8,324 nt of DNA, taken from Opitutales bacterium. GTDB lineage: Bacteria; Verrucomicrobiota; Verrucomicrobiia; Opitutales; Oceanipulchritudinaceae. The stretch spans positions 1 through 8,324 of the forward strand of contig SKLD01000194.1 of the NCBI GenBank assembly GCA_007123395.1, written 5' to 3'. The notes beneath the pieces are model-generated. The model made no database searches. It was given only the letters and a program-made list of their open reading frames with translations, and was not told where the DNA came from. Positions 1-7,014 of the stretch are shown here, piece after piece. Made by a program: the position numbers and the translations under genes. How positions within the stretch are numbered: position 1 is the first letter of the stretch; every line of letters begins with the position of its first letter.

Positions 1-516
1 CCGAACAACAACTGGCGCGACATCACACGCGTCACCTCTCTGTGGATGACCCTTTGGCGCGGTGACTCCGACTCGGGTATGCCGCCGTTCGAGGGAAGCG
101 CCGAAGACGCGCTCGCCCGCTCCGAGGAGGATATCGTCGACATCATCGTCTCGCTTCTCGACCACCCCCGCTACTGGGAGCGGTTCGGGCAAAGTTGGAT
201 GGGCGGCCAGTCCAGCGGCGGCGACCGCCACGCCTCGGCATGGTTTGGAGAATTCCACTACACCGCCGACACGTTCCCGTGGGTGGACCACGCCGAACAC
301 GGATGGATCTACGCCGCTCGCTACGCCGCCAACGGCGGCGGCTGGCTGCACGATGGCACGCTCGGCTGGCTCTGGACCTCGGAACAACTCCACCCGTGGC
401 TATACCGCGCCGAGACCTCGGGCTGGATCTACCACGCGGACGCCAATGGCACCGGCGCCGCCCGCCGCTTCTATGATCCAGCTGCCGGGGAGTGGTTCGA
501 GGCGGCACGGAGGTAA
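1..516 (+). CDS. C-terminal part of a protein with an aromatic (Trp/Tyr)-rich repeat module; start lies upstream of the window
   Basis: The frame is open from the first base (PNNNWRDITRV...), so the ATG at 46 is most likely an internal Met; 171 residues are visible before the TAA at 514-516. The first half has an Asp/Glu-rich helical stretch (SEEDIVDIIVSLLDHPRYW, visible residues about 42-60). The second half (about residues 78-168) is a series of short aromatic units: 'WFGEF', 'FPWVDHAEHGWIY', 'GWLHDGTLGWLWTS', 'HPWLYRAETSGWIYHA' and finally 'RFYDPAAGEWFEA'. I recall similar tails, with 'lGWly', 'FPfLY' and 'fYd...geW' units, at the C-termini of many secreted or surface proteins of Verrucomicrobiota and Lentisphaerota; their function is not known to me. 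The catalytic or main domain would be upstream, so no overall function is assigned. The gene converges on the next one with 46 bp between stops and no obvious terminator hairpin. Confidence 0.8.
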   Translation, partial: PNNNWRDITRVTSLWMTLWRGDSDSGMPPFEGSAEDALARSEEDIVDIIVSLLDHPRYWERFGQSWMGGQSSGGDRHASAWFGEFHYTADTFPWVDHAEHGWIYAARYAANGGGWLHDGTLGWLWTSEQLHPWLYRAETSGWIYHADANGTGAARRFYDPAAGEWFEAARR

Positions 517-562
517 CAACCAATCGCGCCCCGGAGTCTCTTTCTGCTTCCGTTTCGCCTTA

Positions 563-2341
563 TCAGTCACCGAGGCTGCCCAAGCGGACAAGGAGGTCTC
601 CGACGATTTTCCTCTCCCGGTTGCGCTTGACGGCTACCGCGCCTTTCCCGGCTGCGAATCCGAATGCAGACTCGGCGGGATCGCTCGACACCCACAGCTC
701 CTTCGGGCGGTATCCGCATCTCCCGGCCGTCTCGCGGAACAGGTTCCAGACCACCCGGTCCGGCGGGAGTCGCCAGTCGTCCTCAATGTGCGGCGGAAAC
801 GCAAATCCGTCTGCGGTGCGGACGATCAGTGCAAGGATCGCGCGCACTGGACCTTCGGGCGTCATCACCGGTTGACGCATGTAGTCCGCCCCGATTTCCC
901 AAGTTTCCTCCGCGACAGGCAATCCGGCCAAAAGGGCAATCTCTTCCAGGGGCGGACGGAAAGGGGCTGGCGGCTCGTCTGCTTTATCCCACGGAATCCG
1001 CGCGTCCACCAAGTCCCATGAACCGGCGTCATCGGCATTGCCACCTCGACGCAGGCGGAAAACCGGGAGTGTTTCCGGCACGCGGCGGCGTGCGGTCGGC
1101 AGACGCCCGTAAAGGTCCGCCAAGGCACGCTTGTCGCGGAAAACAGTTTCCAATCCGCCGAGAAGGCGCAAAGCCCGCGTGAGGTCCGGCGCCAATGCCG
1201 CGGGGAGTACCCACGGGACCTTCCGCGGATGGTAGTACCGGAAGCGCATCCATTGAAGCCCGCCGCGCCGCGGCTTCGGGAAATCGGCCAGGCGGTAAAG
1301 GACACGGTCCGCTTCCTCCAGTTCCGGGCCATCGACGAACTCTACATCGACAAGATGCATGCTCCGCAGAAGCACATTGGGATCCTGCGGATGCCCGCCC
1401 TCGAAGTAGCGCCTCCAGAATCGGTATCCGTCCGGAGGGTAGTATAGTTGCACCGCATACACTTCACCGCCCGCGCCGAGGACGGAAAGAAACTTGAGTT
1501 CGCCCGTTTCCGGATCCTCTACCGCCAGAATCTCCTCGTCGGCCAGATAGTGCCATGGCTCCAGCCCGCGCACGGTCGCCGCCGCCGCCGCCAGTTCGCG
1601 GAAGGCCGCCTTGTCCGCCTCGGCCAAGGCCTCGTAGGGATTGACCGCCGCGTCCGCTTCGTCCTCGCCAAACACACCGCCCTCCCTCTCCGGGTCTCCT
1701 TCCCCCGAATCCCGGTCCGGCGGGTTCCCGATTATACCGTCGATGCGGTCCATGTCTTCGAACGCGTCCGCCAGCGGCTGCAGCCGGTTGTTCGCCGTCT
1801 CCAGATCGAACGCATCCGGATCGTAACCCTCCGGAACCCACTCGTCGAACTCGTCCAGTTCATCCAGTTTGCCCAAGCGGCGGGCCTCGACCAACTCGCA
1901 CACACGGCTGTCGCCCGGTGGTCCGCCGCAGTCCTCCAGCGGCGCCGCTCCCTTCCCCTCGAGACAACGCAGGCGGGTGCCCGCGGAAGCCGGTGCCATT
2001 TCCTTCAACCGGATCTCGTGCAACCAACCGTCCCCGAAATCGTAGGTATAGAAAAGTTTCGACCCTTTGCGCTTCAAGTGCTCATCAAGCATTTCCTCGT
2101 CTTCCGCGTCTTCAAAGTCCTCCCGCGTCACATCCCACGGCGGATCCTCAATCAGAGATACAAAGCGCCGACCCTCCTTCACCCGGAACTCATGCATGTG
2201 CTCATCGTCCCACGGCATAACCCCCTGCACGATTTCGTGCAGATCCAGCAGCGAAATGTCGCGCGGCACAAGCACCTCACGCCACACCGCCCGCTCAAGA
2301 TGAAGCAGCTCGATTCTCAGTATAAAATGCGTCGCCTTCAT
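563..2341 (-). CDS. pRiA4b ORF-3-like domain protein with a long C-terminal extension (probably DUF7309/DUF6930 type)
   Basis: The protein has 592 residues from the chosen start. Residues 1 to about 195 match the plasmid pRiA4b ORF-3-like family (also named 'IS1096 passenger TnpR-like'): an opening 'MKATHFILRIELLHL', then 'VWREVLVP' (19-26), 'DLHEIVQGVMPWDDEHMHEF' (33-52), 'YTYDFGDGWLHEI' (98-110) and 'LEDCGGPPG' (135-143). The family's biochemical role is not established. An acidic, low-complexity linker (about 196-235) follows. Residues about 240-415 ('EPWHYLADEEILAVEDPETG' at 261-280) resemble DUF7309, and about 460-592 resemble DUF6930; both names are from memory. No signal peptide or membrane segment is seen. 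An in-frame ATG at 2389 would add 16 residues. I prefer 2341 because the family normally begins right at this strand; neither start has a convincing ribosome binding site. The gene follows the SNF2 helicase on the same strand but is separated by 447 bp, so it probably has its own promoter. Confidence 0.85.
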   Translation of the reverse strand: MKATHFILRIELLHLERAVWREVLVPRDISLLDLHEIVQGVMPWDDEHMHEFRVKEGRRFVSLIEDPPWDVTREDFEDAEDEEMLDEHLKRKGSKLFYTYDFGDGWLHEIRLKEMAPASAGTRLRCLEGKGAAPLEDCGGPPGDSRVCELVEARRLGKLDELDEFDEWVPEGYDPDAFDLETANNRLQPLADAFEDMDRIDGIIGNPPDRDSGEGDPEREGGVFGEDEADAAVNPYEALAEADKAAFRELAAAAATVRGLEPWHYLADEEILAVEDPETGELKFLSVLGAGGEVYAVQLYYPPDGYRFWRRYFEGGHPQDPNVLLRSMHLVDVEFVDGPELEEADRVLYRLADFPKPRRGGLQWMRFRYYHPRKVPWVLPAALAPDLTRALRLLGGLETVFRDKRALADLYGRLPTARRRVPETLPVFRLRRGGNADDAGSWDLVDARIPWDKADEPPAPFRPPLEEIALLAGLPVAEETWEIGADYMRQPVMTPEGPVRAILALIVRTADGFAFPPHIEDDWRLPPDRVVWNLFRETAGRCGYRPKELWVSSDPAESAFGFAAGKGAVAVKRNRERKIVGDLLVRLGSLGD

Positions 2342-2410
2342 ATCAAAACCAGTATCACCAAAGCACCGGAACTCCGGCAAGCCTGTCATACCCCCGTCAA
2401 TTTCTCAGAG

Positions 2411-2439
2411 ATTAAACAAACTTTACATATCAAGAAAAG
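2411..2439 (-). promoter_or_regulatory. candidate promoter for the pRiA4b-type gene
   Basis: On the minus strand, TTTAAT (complement of 2411-2416) matches the TATAAT -10 box at five of six positions. It lies 17 bp downstream of the weak -35-like hexamer CTTTTC (complement of 2434-2439). Transcription would start near 2404, about 60 bases before the preferred start codon at 2341 and just ahead of the alternative at 2389. The surrounding DNA is AT-rich, where such matches arise by chance, so this is only a suggestion. Confidence 0.22.
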
Positions 2440-2732
2440 AATGAGATAATGAACACACAAATTAAGCCCGGCATATGGTCCGGCATTTACCATTCCATTA
2501 CGGACACCGGATTAATATTCTCAGAGTTATATTATCTATCCTAGAAATTATGCATGAGAGCATTTAAGTTATTTTGCAAAAAGGGCTGGGCCTATATCAC
2601 TCTTCTATTGATTTATATTCGCTGTTGTAAATCTATTTTCGGAAAAAGACTTACTGAGCCTAATTACAATAACGATGCAGCAGCGCCGAACATTCAGTTG
2701 CTGATCACTTCTCTGGCAGGGCTCACAGGGGC

Positions 2733-2764
2733 CGCCGGGGCGATGAGCCGGAGCGCCGGGGCGA
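2733..2764. repeat. short direct repeat, 11 bp with 21-bp period
   Basis: CGCCGGGGCGA occurs at 2733-2743 and again at 2754-2764, exactly 21 bp apart, in the noncoding sequence just beyond the helicase stop codon (2789-2791, minus strand). The repeat marks the GC-rich border of the AT-rich island. It could be a slippage product or a remnant of coding sequence with a 7-codon period. No function is evident. Confidence 0.5.
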
Positions 2765-2788
2765 AGGCGAGCGGGTGCGGAAAGGGTG

Positions 2789-5515
2789 TCAGTCGCGTTT
2801 GGGTGCGGCGAGGGCGGCGAAGCGCGCGAAGCCGGCGGCAAGGGCGCGGAGGCTTTCGTCGTCCGGCAGGGTCAGTTGCAAGGTGGGCCGTCCGTCGGCA
2901 TCGCGGGTGACGCATTCGTTGAGCCCGGCGGCAAGCTGTTCTTCGAGGGCCGCTTGGGCTTGTGCGCCATCCGCCGCGGCGGCGGGAGGCGGGAGAATGT
3001 TCCCAAGGAAGCCGATCACGGAGGTGAGCATCTCTCCGCCGGAGAGGGCAAGGCGGCGGCGGCGGTCCAAGGCGGCACGTTCGGCTTCGGCGCGCGACAC
3101 TTCGTCGACGGCGGCGTCGGGTTTTGCTCCGATGAGCTGTTCGAGGCGCCGCTTCAATTCTTCGATGCCGCTTTCGAGGGCAACATCGTCTTGGGTGGAA
3201 CCGATATCGAGTGCGGCGAGGGCCAGCTCTTTTTTCGCCGAAAGTGTGCCGAGGAGGCTTTCTTCGATGGTATCTTCGGTTACGAGAATATGGACCTGCA
3301 CGGGCCGCTTCTGGCCCATGCGGTGCGCGCGGCCGATGCGCTGTTCGAGGACGGCGGGATTCCACGGCAGGTCGACATTGACGACGGTGTCGGCGGCCTG
3401 AAGGTTGAGACCCGTCGATCCGGCATTGGTCATGATGATGAAGCGGCAGGCGGGATCGCTCTGGAACTCCCGCACGATTTGCTGCCGCTTTTTCTGCGGC
3501 ACAGACCCGTCGAGGCGCACATAGCCGAGTTTGCAGGAGCGGAGAATCTCTTCGACGAGGTCGAGCATGCGTGTCCACTCGCTGAAGAGGACGACCTTAC
3601 GTTCGGGCTCGTCGCCGAGTTGTTGGAGGAGTTCACCAAGCTTCTCAAGTTTTGTCGAGTGATTGGGGAGTTGCTTGTCGACAAGGTAGGTACCGTTGGC
3701 GCTGAGGCGGCACATGAGGAGCGCTTTCTGCAGACGGATAATATCCATCTCCGTGAGGTGGCTCTTGCGGGTGATCGACGAAACAACCTGCATTTGAGCG
3801 CGGTGGAGATCCAGTTGCTGCGAGGTGGGCGGGATGCGGATGATCTGCGTCGAGCGCGGCGGCAATTCCTCGAGAACTGCGGCGCGCGTGCGGCGCAACA
3901 GGAGGGGGGCGAGCTGTTCGCGCAGTTTGTCGAGGCGGCGGAAGCCGACTACCTTGCCCGACTCGTCGACCACGCGGTGTTTGTTGAAAAACCGGTAGGC
4001 GGGGCCGAGTCTCTGGTCATCGATAAACTCCACGACGGAGAACAACTCGTCGAGGCGGTTCTCCATCGGCGTGCCCGAGAGGACGACGGCAAAGGGCGAG
4101 CGCAGCCCCTTGACCACCCGGCTCGTCTTTGCCTGCCAATTCTTGATGCGCTGCCCTTCATCTAGAATAATGAGATCCCACGAACATTTTTCAATGGAGA
4201 GAATGTCGCGCAGAACCTGCTCGTAGTTGCAGATAGTGAAGAACACGTCTTCGCTGTATTGTTCCGCGCGCTCCCTTGCGCCGCCGAGGACCAGCCGGGC
4301 AGAGAGACCGCAGAAGCGGCGGATTTCCGCAAGCCACTGTGACTTGAGGGAAGCCGGGCAAATGACGAGGACGCGCGAGATGTTCGCCTCGCGGCGGAGG
4401 TAAGCGGCGAGCCCGATGCCCTGGATCGTCTTGCCGAGGCCCATCTCGTCCGCGATGATCGCGCGGCAGGCGCCCGCCGCGAAGGCGACACCGTCCAGTT
4501 GGTAGGGGAGAAGCTCGGACTTGAGCAGTTCCTTGCGCAGGGGATGGGCAGCGGGATTGCGGCGGATTTCAGCGGTCTTCTCAGCGAGGTGGGCACGGAT
4601 GAGGGCGGCTTCGATCCACTCTTCGGCGTCCGGGTAGACGCGCACATCGTGGCCGTCCGACTCAAGGCGCCGGATGATCCCGACCACCTTGCGCGCGGCC
4701 TCGCCGTCGGAACCGGTCCAGCCTTCGAGGTCTCCGGCGGCAGCGCGGACAGCGGCGGGAAGCGTCTCGCCCTGCGGAACGAGAAGGCGCGGGCGCGGCG
4801 CCCCGCCGTAGGCCAATGCAACGGCGAACTCGCTCTGCGCATGGGGCCGGGCAAGACGCGCGGCGGAAAACCTGCGCTTCACGTGGGCGGCTAGCTTGAT
4901 GAGGTGCTTGCAGGTGCCGAGGCGGTTGGTCTTGAAATCGCGGCACGAGCAATAGGATTCGCCCGGCCCGAAACCGCGCAGCGCCGCTCGGTAAGTCCGC
5001 CCCGAGACCGCGCTATGCACGGTGTAATCGGCCCACGGCGTATCCGGATCGAGGCTCTTGAAGGACATCCGTTCCTCGGCGGCGCGCTGTTCGCGCAGGG
5101 ACAACGCAAAGGCCGTAAGCTCTTCCTCGTTGAGCAGTTCCAGCGGCTTTTGCTCCGACGGCGGGACGGAGAGGCCGAGGGCAAGCTTCTCTTCAAGCAA
5201 GAAGGAGAGGACGGCACCCTTGAGTTCCTCGGGCGCGTTGGGCGGGGTGGTCTGGACGCGCAGGCGGTTGCGCTTGTCATCGGCGAGGCTCACCGTGACC
5301 GTCGGCGGGCGCGGACCTTTTTCATAAGCGGGAAAAATGACACGCAAGCGGGTCTTCGTGAGCTTCACATGCTCGTTAATGTCGATGTCATAGCGCCCGC
5401 CTGCGACGAGGAGCCGTTTGCCCTCGGGGCCGAGGAGTTTGACCGCCTGTACCTCGGTGAGGCGAGAGAGACGGTCGTGGAGCGTGAGCTTGCGGGATGG
5501 TTTTGTTGCAGGCAT
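2789..5515 (-). CDS. SNF2-family DEAD/DEAH-type helicase with N-terminal SWIM zinc finger
   Basis: This 908-residue protein is an ATP-dependent DNA translocase of the SNF2 (helicase superfamily 2) class. A SWIM zinc finger, CxC-x10-CxH, is seen at C189, C191, C202 and H204, within 'ESYCSCRDF...GTCKHLIKL'; SWIM fingers bind DNA or protein. The ATPase core follows: start motif 'LLPYQLDGVAFAAG' (335-348), Walker A 'DEMGLGKT' (356-363), Ia 'VICPASLKSQW' (384-394), motif II 'DEGQ' (452-455), III 'LSGTPMEN' (479-486), IV 'VVLFSEWTRM' (641-650), V 'NAGSTGLNLQAADTVVN' (697-713) and VI 'QRIGRAHRMGQ' (725-735). All key motifs are present, so it looks active. Residues 1-150 and 790-908 are lineage-specific, the latter with an Arg-rich stretch and an Ala/Pro-rich linker. 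Such proteins occur widely in bacteria (RapA/HepA-like or YwqA-like groups), with roles in transcription recycling or repair, or unknown. The ATG at 5513-5515 is followed at once by conserved-looking sequence; its ribosome binding site is weak. It lies 151 bp downstream of deoB on the same strand. Confidence 0.96.
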   Translation of the reverse strand: MPATKPSRKLTLHDRLSRLTEVQAVKLLGPEGKRLLVAGGRYDIDINEHVKLTKTRLRVIFPAYEKGPRPPTVTVSLADDKRNRLRVQTTPPNAPEELKGAVLSFLLEEKLALGLSVPPSEQKPLELLNEEELTAFALSLREQRAAEERMSFKSLDPDTPWADYTVHSAVSGRTYRAALRGFGPGESYCSCRDFKTNRLGTCKHLIKLAAHVKRRFSAARLARPHAQSEFAVALAYGGAPRPRLLVPQGETLPAAVRAAAGDLEGWTGSDGEAARKVVGIIRRLESDGHDVRVYPDAEEWIEAALIRAHLAEKTAEIRRNPAAHPLRKELLKSELLPYQLDGVAFAAGACRAIIADEMGLGKTIQGIGLAAYLRREANISRVLVICPASLKSQWLAEIRRFCGLSARLVLGGARERAEQYSEDVFFTICNYEQVLRDILSIEKCSWDLIILDEGQRIKNWQAKTSRVVKGLRSPFAVVLSGTPMENRLDELFSVVEFIDDQRLGPAYRFFNKHRVVDESGKVVGFRRLDKLREQLAPLLLRRTRAAVLEELPPRSTQIIRIPPTSQQLDLHRAQMQVVSSITRKSHLTEMDIIRLQKALLMCRLSANGTYLVDKQLPNHSTKLEKLGELLQQLGDEPERKVVLFSEWTRMLDLVEEILRSCKLGYVRLDGSVPQKKRQQIVREFQSDPACRFIIMTNAGSTGLNLQAADTVVNVDLPWNPAVLEQRIGRAHRMGQKRPVQVHILVTEDTIEESLLGTLSAKKELALAALDIGSTQDDVALESGIEELKRRLEQLIGAKPDAAVDEVSRAEAERAALDRRRRLALSGGEMLTSVIGFLGNILPPPAAAADGAQAQAALEEQLAAGLNECVTRDADGRPTLQLTLPDDESLRALAAGFARFAALAAPKRD

Positions 5516-5666
5516 GGCGTGGATTAGCTGGTGGGTTGGAATCGCGCGGCACCAAATATGCGCGGGCGGCGGAATACCACCGGACGCTGTTTCTCCGCAT
5601 TCCGCAGCGTGGAGTCAAGAGGCGCGCGGCAGGGGTTTTGATTCAAGGGGGTGATCCGGCGGGTTT

Positions 5667-6860
5667 TCACAACCGGAAAGCCGTGCCGTTCGCAAGCGGG
5701 TCAGCCCCGAAGGCCGCGTCCAGCGACTGCGCGAGGTCGGCAAGGGTCGGGCGGATGCCAAGATCGGTCGACGCATGCCCCGGCCCGTAAATGAGCACAG
5801 GAACGTATTCGCGCGTGTGGTCGGTGCCTCGGTGGCAAGGATCGCAGCCGTGGTCGGCGGTGACGATCAGCCGGTCGTCGCGGCGGAGTAAGGCGGCGAG
5901 GGCGGCGAGCCTCTCGTCGATCACGGCCACGGCGTCGTGGTAGCCGCGCGGGTCGCGGCGGTGGCCGTAGACCATGTCCGTATCGACGAGGTTCACAAAG
6001 ACAAACGCCGGTCGATCAAAGCGCGCGCGCAGGAGTGTTTCGAGCCGGCCGAGGCAGGCGTCGTTGCCTTTGTCAGGGTGGATGTCGTCAAACCCTTCAT
6101 TGTTGAAGATGTCTCCGATCTTCCCGACCGCGACGGTCCGCACGCCCGCGCGACGGAGCGGAGCCATGACGGTCTCGCCCGGCACCCGCATAGCGAAATC
6201 CTTCCGCCGGGCCGTACGGCGGTATTCCCCGGCGGCGCCCTCGAAGGGCCGCGCGATAACTCTGCCGACCTGCAACGCGTCGCACCGCTCGCGCATGAAC
6301 GCGCACATAGCGTAGAGCCGCTCCAGCGGAACCACGTCTTCGTGCGCCGCGATCTGCACGACCGAATCCGCCGATGTGTAGACGATGGGATGGCCCGTGC
6401 GACAGTGTTCGTCGCCGAGGCGTTGAATGATCTCCGTGCCGGAGGCCGCGCAGTCGCCGAGGACGCTTGTGTCGAACTCAGCGCGGAAGGCGTCCAGCAG
6501 ATCCCGTGGAAAGGACGGCGGTCCCGGCGGAAAGATTCTGAGCGGACGGTTGAGCACAACGCCCGCCAGTTCCCAGTGACCTGTGACGGTGTCCTTGCCC
6601 GGCGACCGCAGTGCCATGAGACCGGCGGACGCTTCCGGACGCGCGGCGGGCGGCACTCCCGGTATGCGGTCGCCGCGCAGGGCCGCCGCGTTCCCAAGGC
6701 CCCAACGGGAGAGCAGAGGCCAACGCGCCCCGCCAACCGCCGCTGCTTGGTGTGCGCCCGTGTGCGCACCTTCGTCGCCATAGTCGGCGGCGTCGGGCAA
6801 CGCCCCCATTCCGAAGCTGTCGATCACGACAACACAGATGATCCGCAGTTCCGCAGGCAT
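5667..6860 (-). CDS. deoB: phosphopentomutase
   Basis: The enzyme interconverts ribose 1-phosphate (or deoxyribose 1-phosphate) and the 5-phosphate. In the cytoplasm this links nucleoside breakdown by phosphorylases to the pentose phosphate pathway and glycolysis. The 397-residue length is normal for DeoB. It belongs to the alkaline phosphatase superfamily, and every metal or catalytic residue is visible: D14 in 'VVIDSFGMG', the phosphorylated Thr T91 in 'GKDTVTGHWE', D165 in 'YTSADSVVQIAAHE', D295 and H300 in 'VDTDMVYGHRRD', D336 and H337 in 'TADHG', and H348 in 'GTDHTREYVPVL'. The spacing matches the Bacillus cereus enzyme as I recall it. An upstream in-frame ATG at 6920 would add 20 Cys/Arg-rich residues not typical of the family, so the ATG at 6858-6860 is preferred; no strong ribosome binding site favours either. 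No deoA, deoC or deoD lies beside it; the neighbours are divergent eno and the downstream helicase gene. Confidence 0.97.
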   Translation of the reverse strand: MPAELRIICVVVIDSFGMGALPDAADYGDEGAHTGAHQAAAVGGARWPLLSRWGLGNAAALRGDRIPGVPPAARPEASAGLMALRSPGKDTVTGHWELAGVVLNRPLRIFPPGPPSFPRDLLDAFRAEFDTSVLGDCAASGTEIIQRLGDEHCRTGHPIVYTSADSVVQIAAHEDVVPLERLYAMCAFMRERCDALQVGRVIARPFEGAAGEYRRTARRKDFAMRVPGETVMAPLRRAGVRTVAVGKIGDIFNNEGFDDIHPDKGNDACLGRLETLLRARFDRPAFVFVNLVDTDMVYGHRRDPRGYHDAVAVIDERLAALAALLRRDDRLIVTADHGCDPCHRGTDHTREYVPVLIYGPGHASTDLGIRPTLADLAQSLDAAFGADPLANGTAFRL

Positions 6861-7014
6861 GTTCGGGCGCTCAGTATTGCCCGCCTGCGGACGGCGGCAA
6901 GCCGCGAAACCGCAGCCCATGCGGAAAAAAGGCGCGCGGCGGGGTGGGTTCCATTGACATTACGCCACGGGGGTGCAAGACAGGTCGGGAAAATCCACCA
7001 CGATGCATTTTGGT
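6861..7014. promoter_or_regulatory. divergent deoB-eno intergenic region with a candidate -35 box
   Basis: This 154-bp gap separates the two opposed start codons and must hold both promoters. On the plus strand a perfect TTGACA stands at 6954-6959, about 55 bases before the eno ATG. The hexamer 17 bp further on is AAGACA (6977-6982), a poor -10 box, so the promoter is only suggested. No clear sigma-70 pair was found on the minus strand for deoB. No riboswitch or operator palindrome was recognised. If deoB really begins at 6920, its first codons occupy part of this gap. Confidence 0.35.

Larger units (their letters stand above)
2342..2788. other. 447-bp intergenic stretch with an AT-rich core and no convincing gene
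   Basis: By hand count 106 of the 300 bases at 2401-2700 are G or C (35%), against 45 of 60 at 3061-3120 in the neighbouring gene. The change back to GC-rich sequence is abrupt near 2715. No RNA gene, IS inverted repeats or target duplication was recognised. The nonamer TTCTCAGAG occurs twice in direct orientation (2402-2410 and 2518-2526). An 11-mer repeat lies at the GC-rich edge (2733-2764). A 6-bp stem GGCTCA/TGAGCC (2720-2725 with 2744-2749, 18-base loop) lies just downstream of the helicase stop, but no T tract follows it, so it is not called a terminator. The stretch must carry the helicase 3' end and probably the promoter of the pRiA4b-type gene. An open frame on the plus strand from 2554 is rejected because its second half only mirrors the helicase gene. 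Confidence 0.7.

Noticed and set aside
62..1021. 319-codon plus-strand frame spanning the first gene and the end of the second
   Set aside because: It overlaps two better-supported genes in other frames and has the Pro/Arg/Ser/Thr-rich composition of a shadow frame.
1448..2449. 333-codon open frame on the plus strand opposite the pRiA4b-type gene
   Set aside because: It mirrors the conserved pRiA4b domain on the other strand, is rich in Arg and His as expected for a shadow, and has no recognisable motif.
2581..2602. Possible minus-strand terminator with a T run (complement of AAAAAGGGCTGGGCC)
   Set aside because: The stem before the five T's would be only about 3 bp, too weak for an intrinsic terminator.
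2554..2910. Possible small gene (118 codons, plus strand) starting in the AT-rich island, with a hydrophobic N-terminal part
   Set aside because: Only the first 50 or so codons lie in unexplained DNA; the rest is antisense to the helicase C-terminus and Arg/Gly-rich. No ribosome binding site or family match. It remains possible but unsupported.
2786..4165. 459-codon open frame on the plus strand inside the helicase gene
   Set aside because: It is antisense to helicase motifs II-VI, which are clearly coding on the minus strand; no family was recognised in it.
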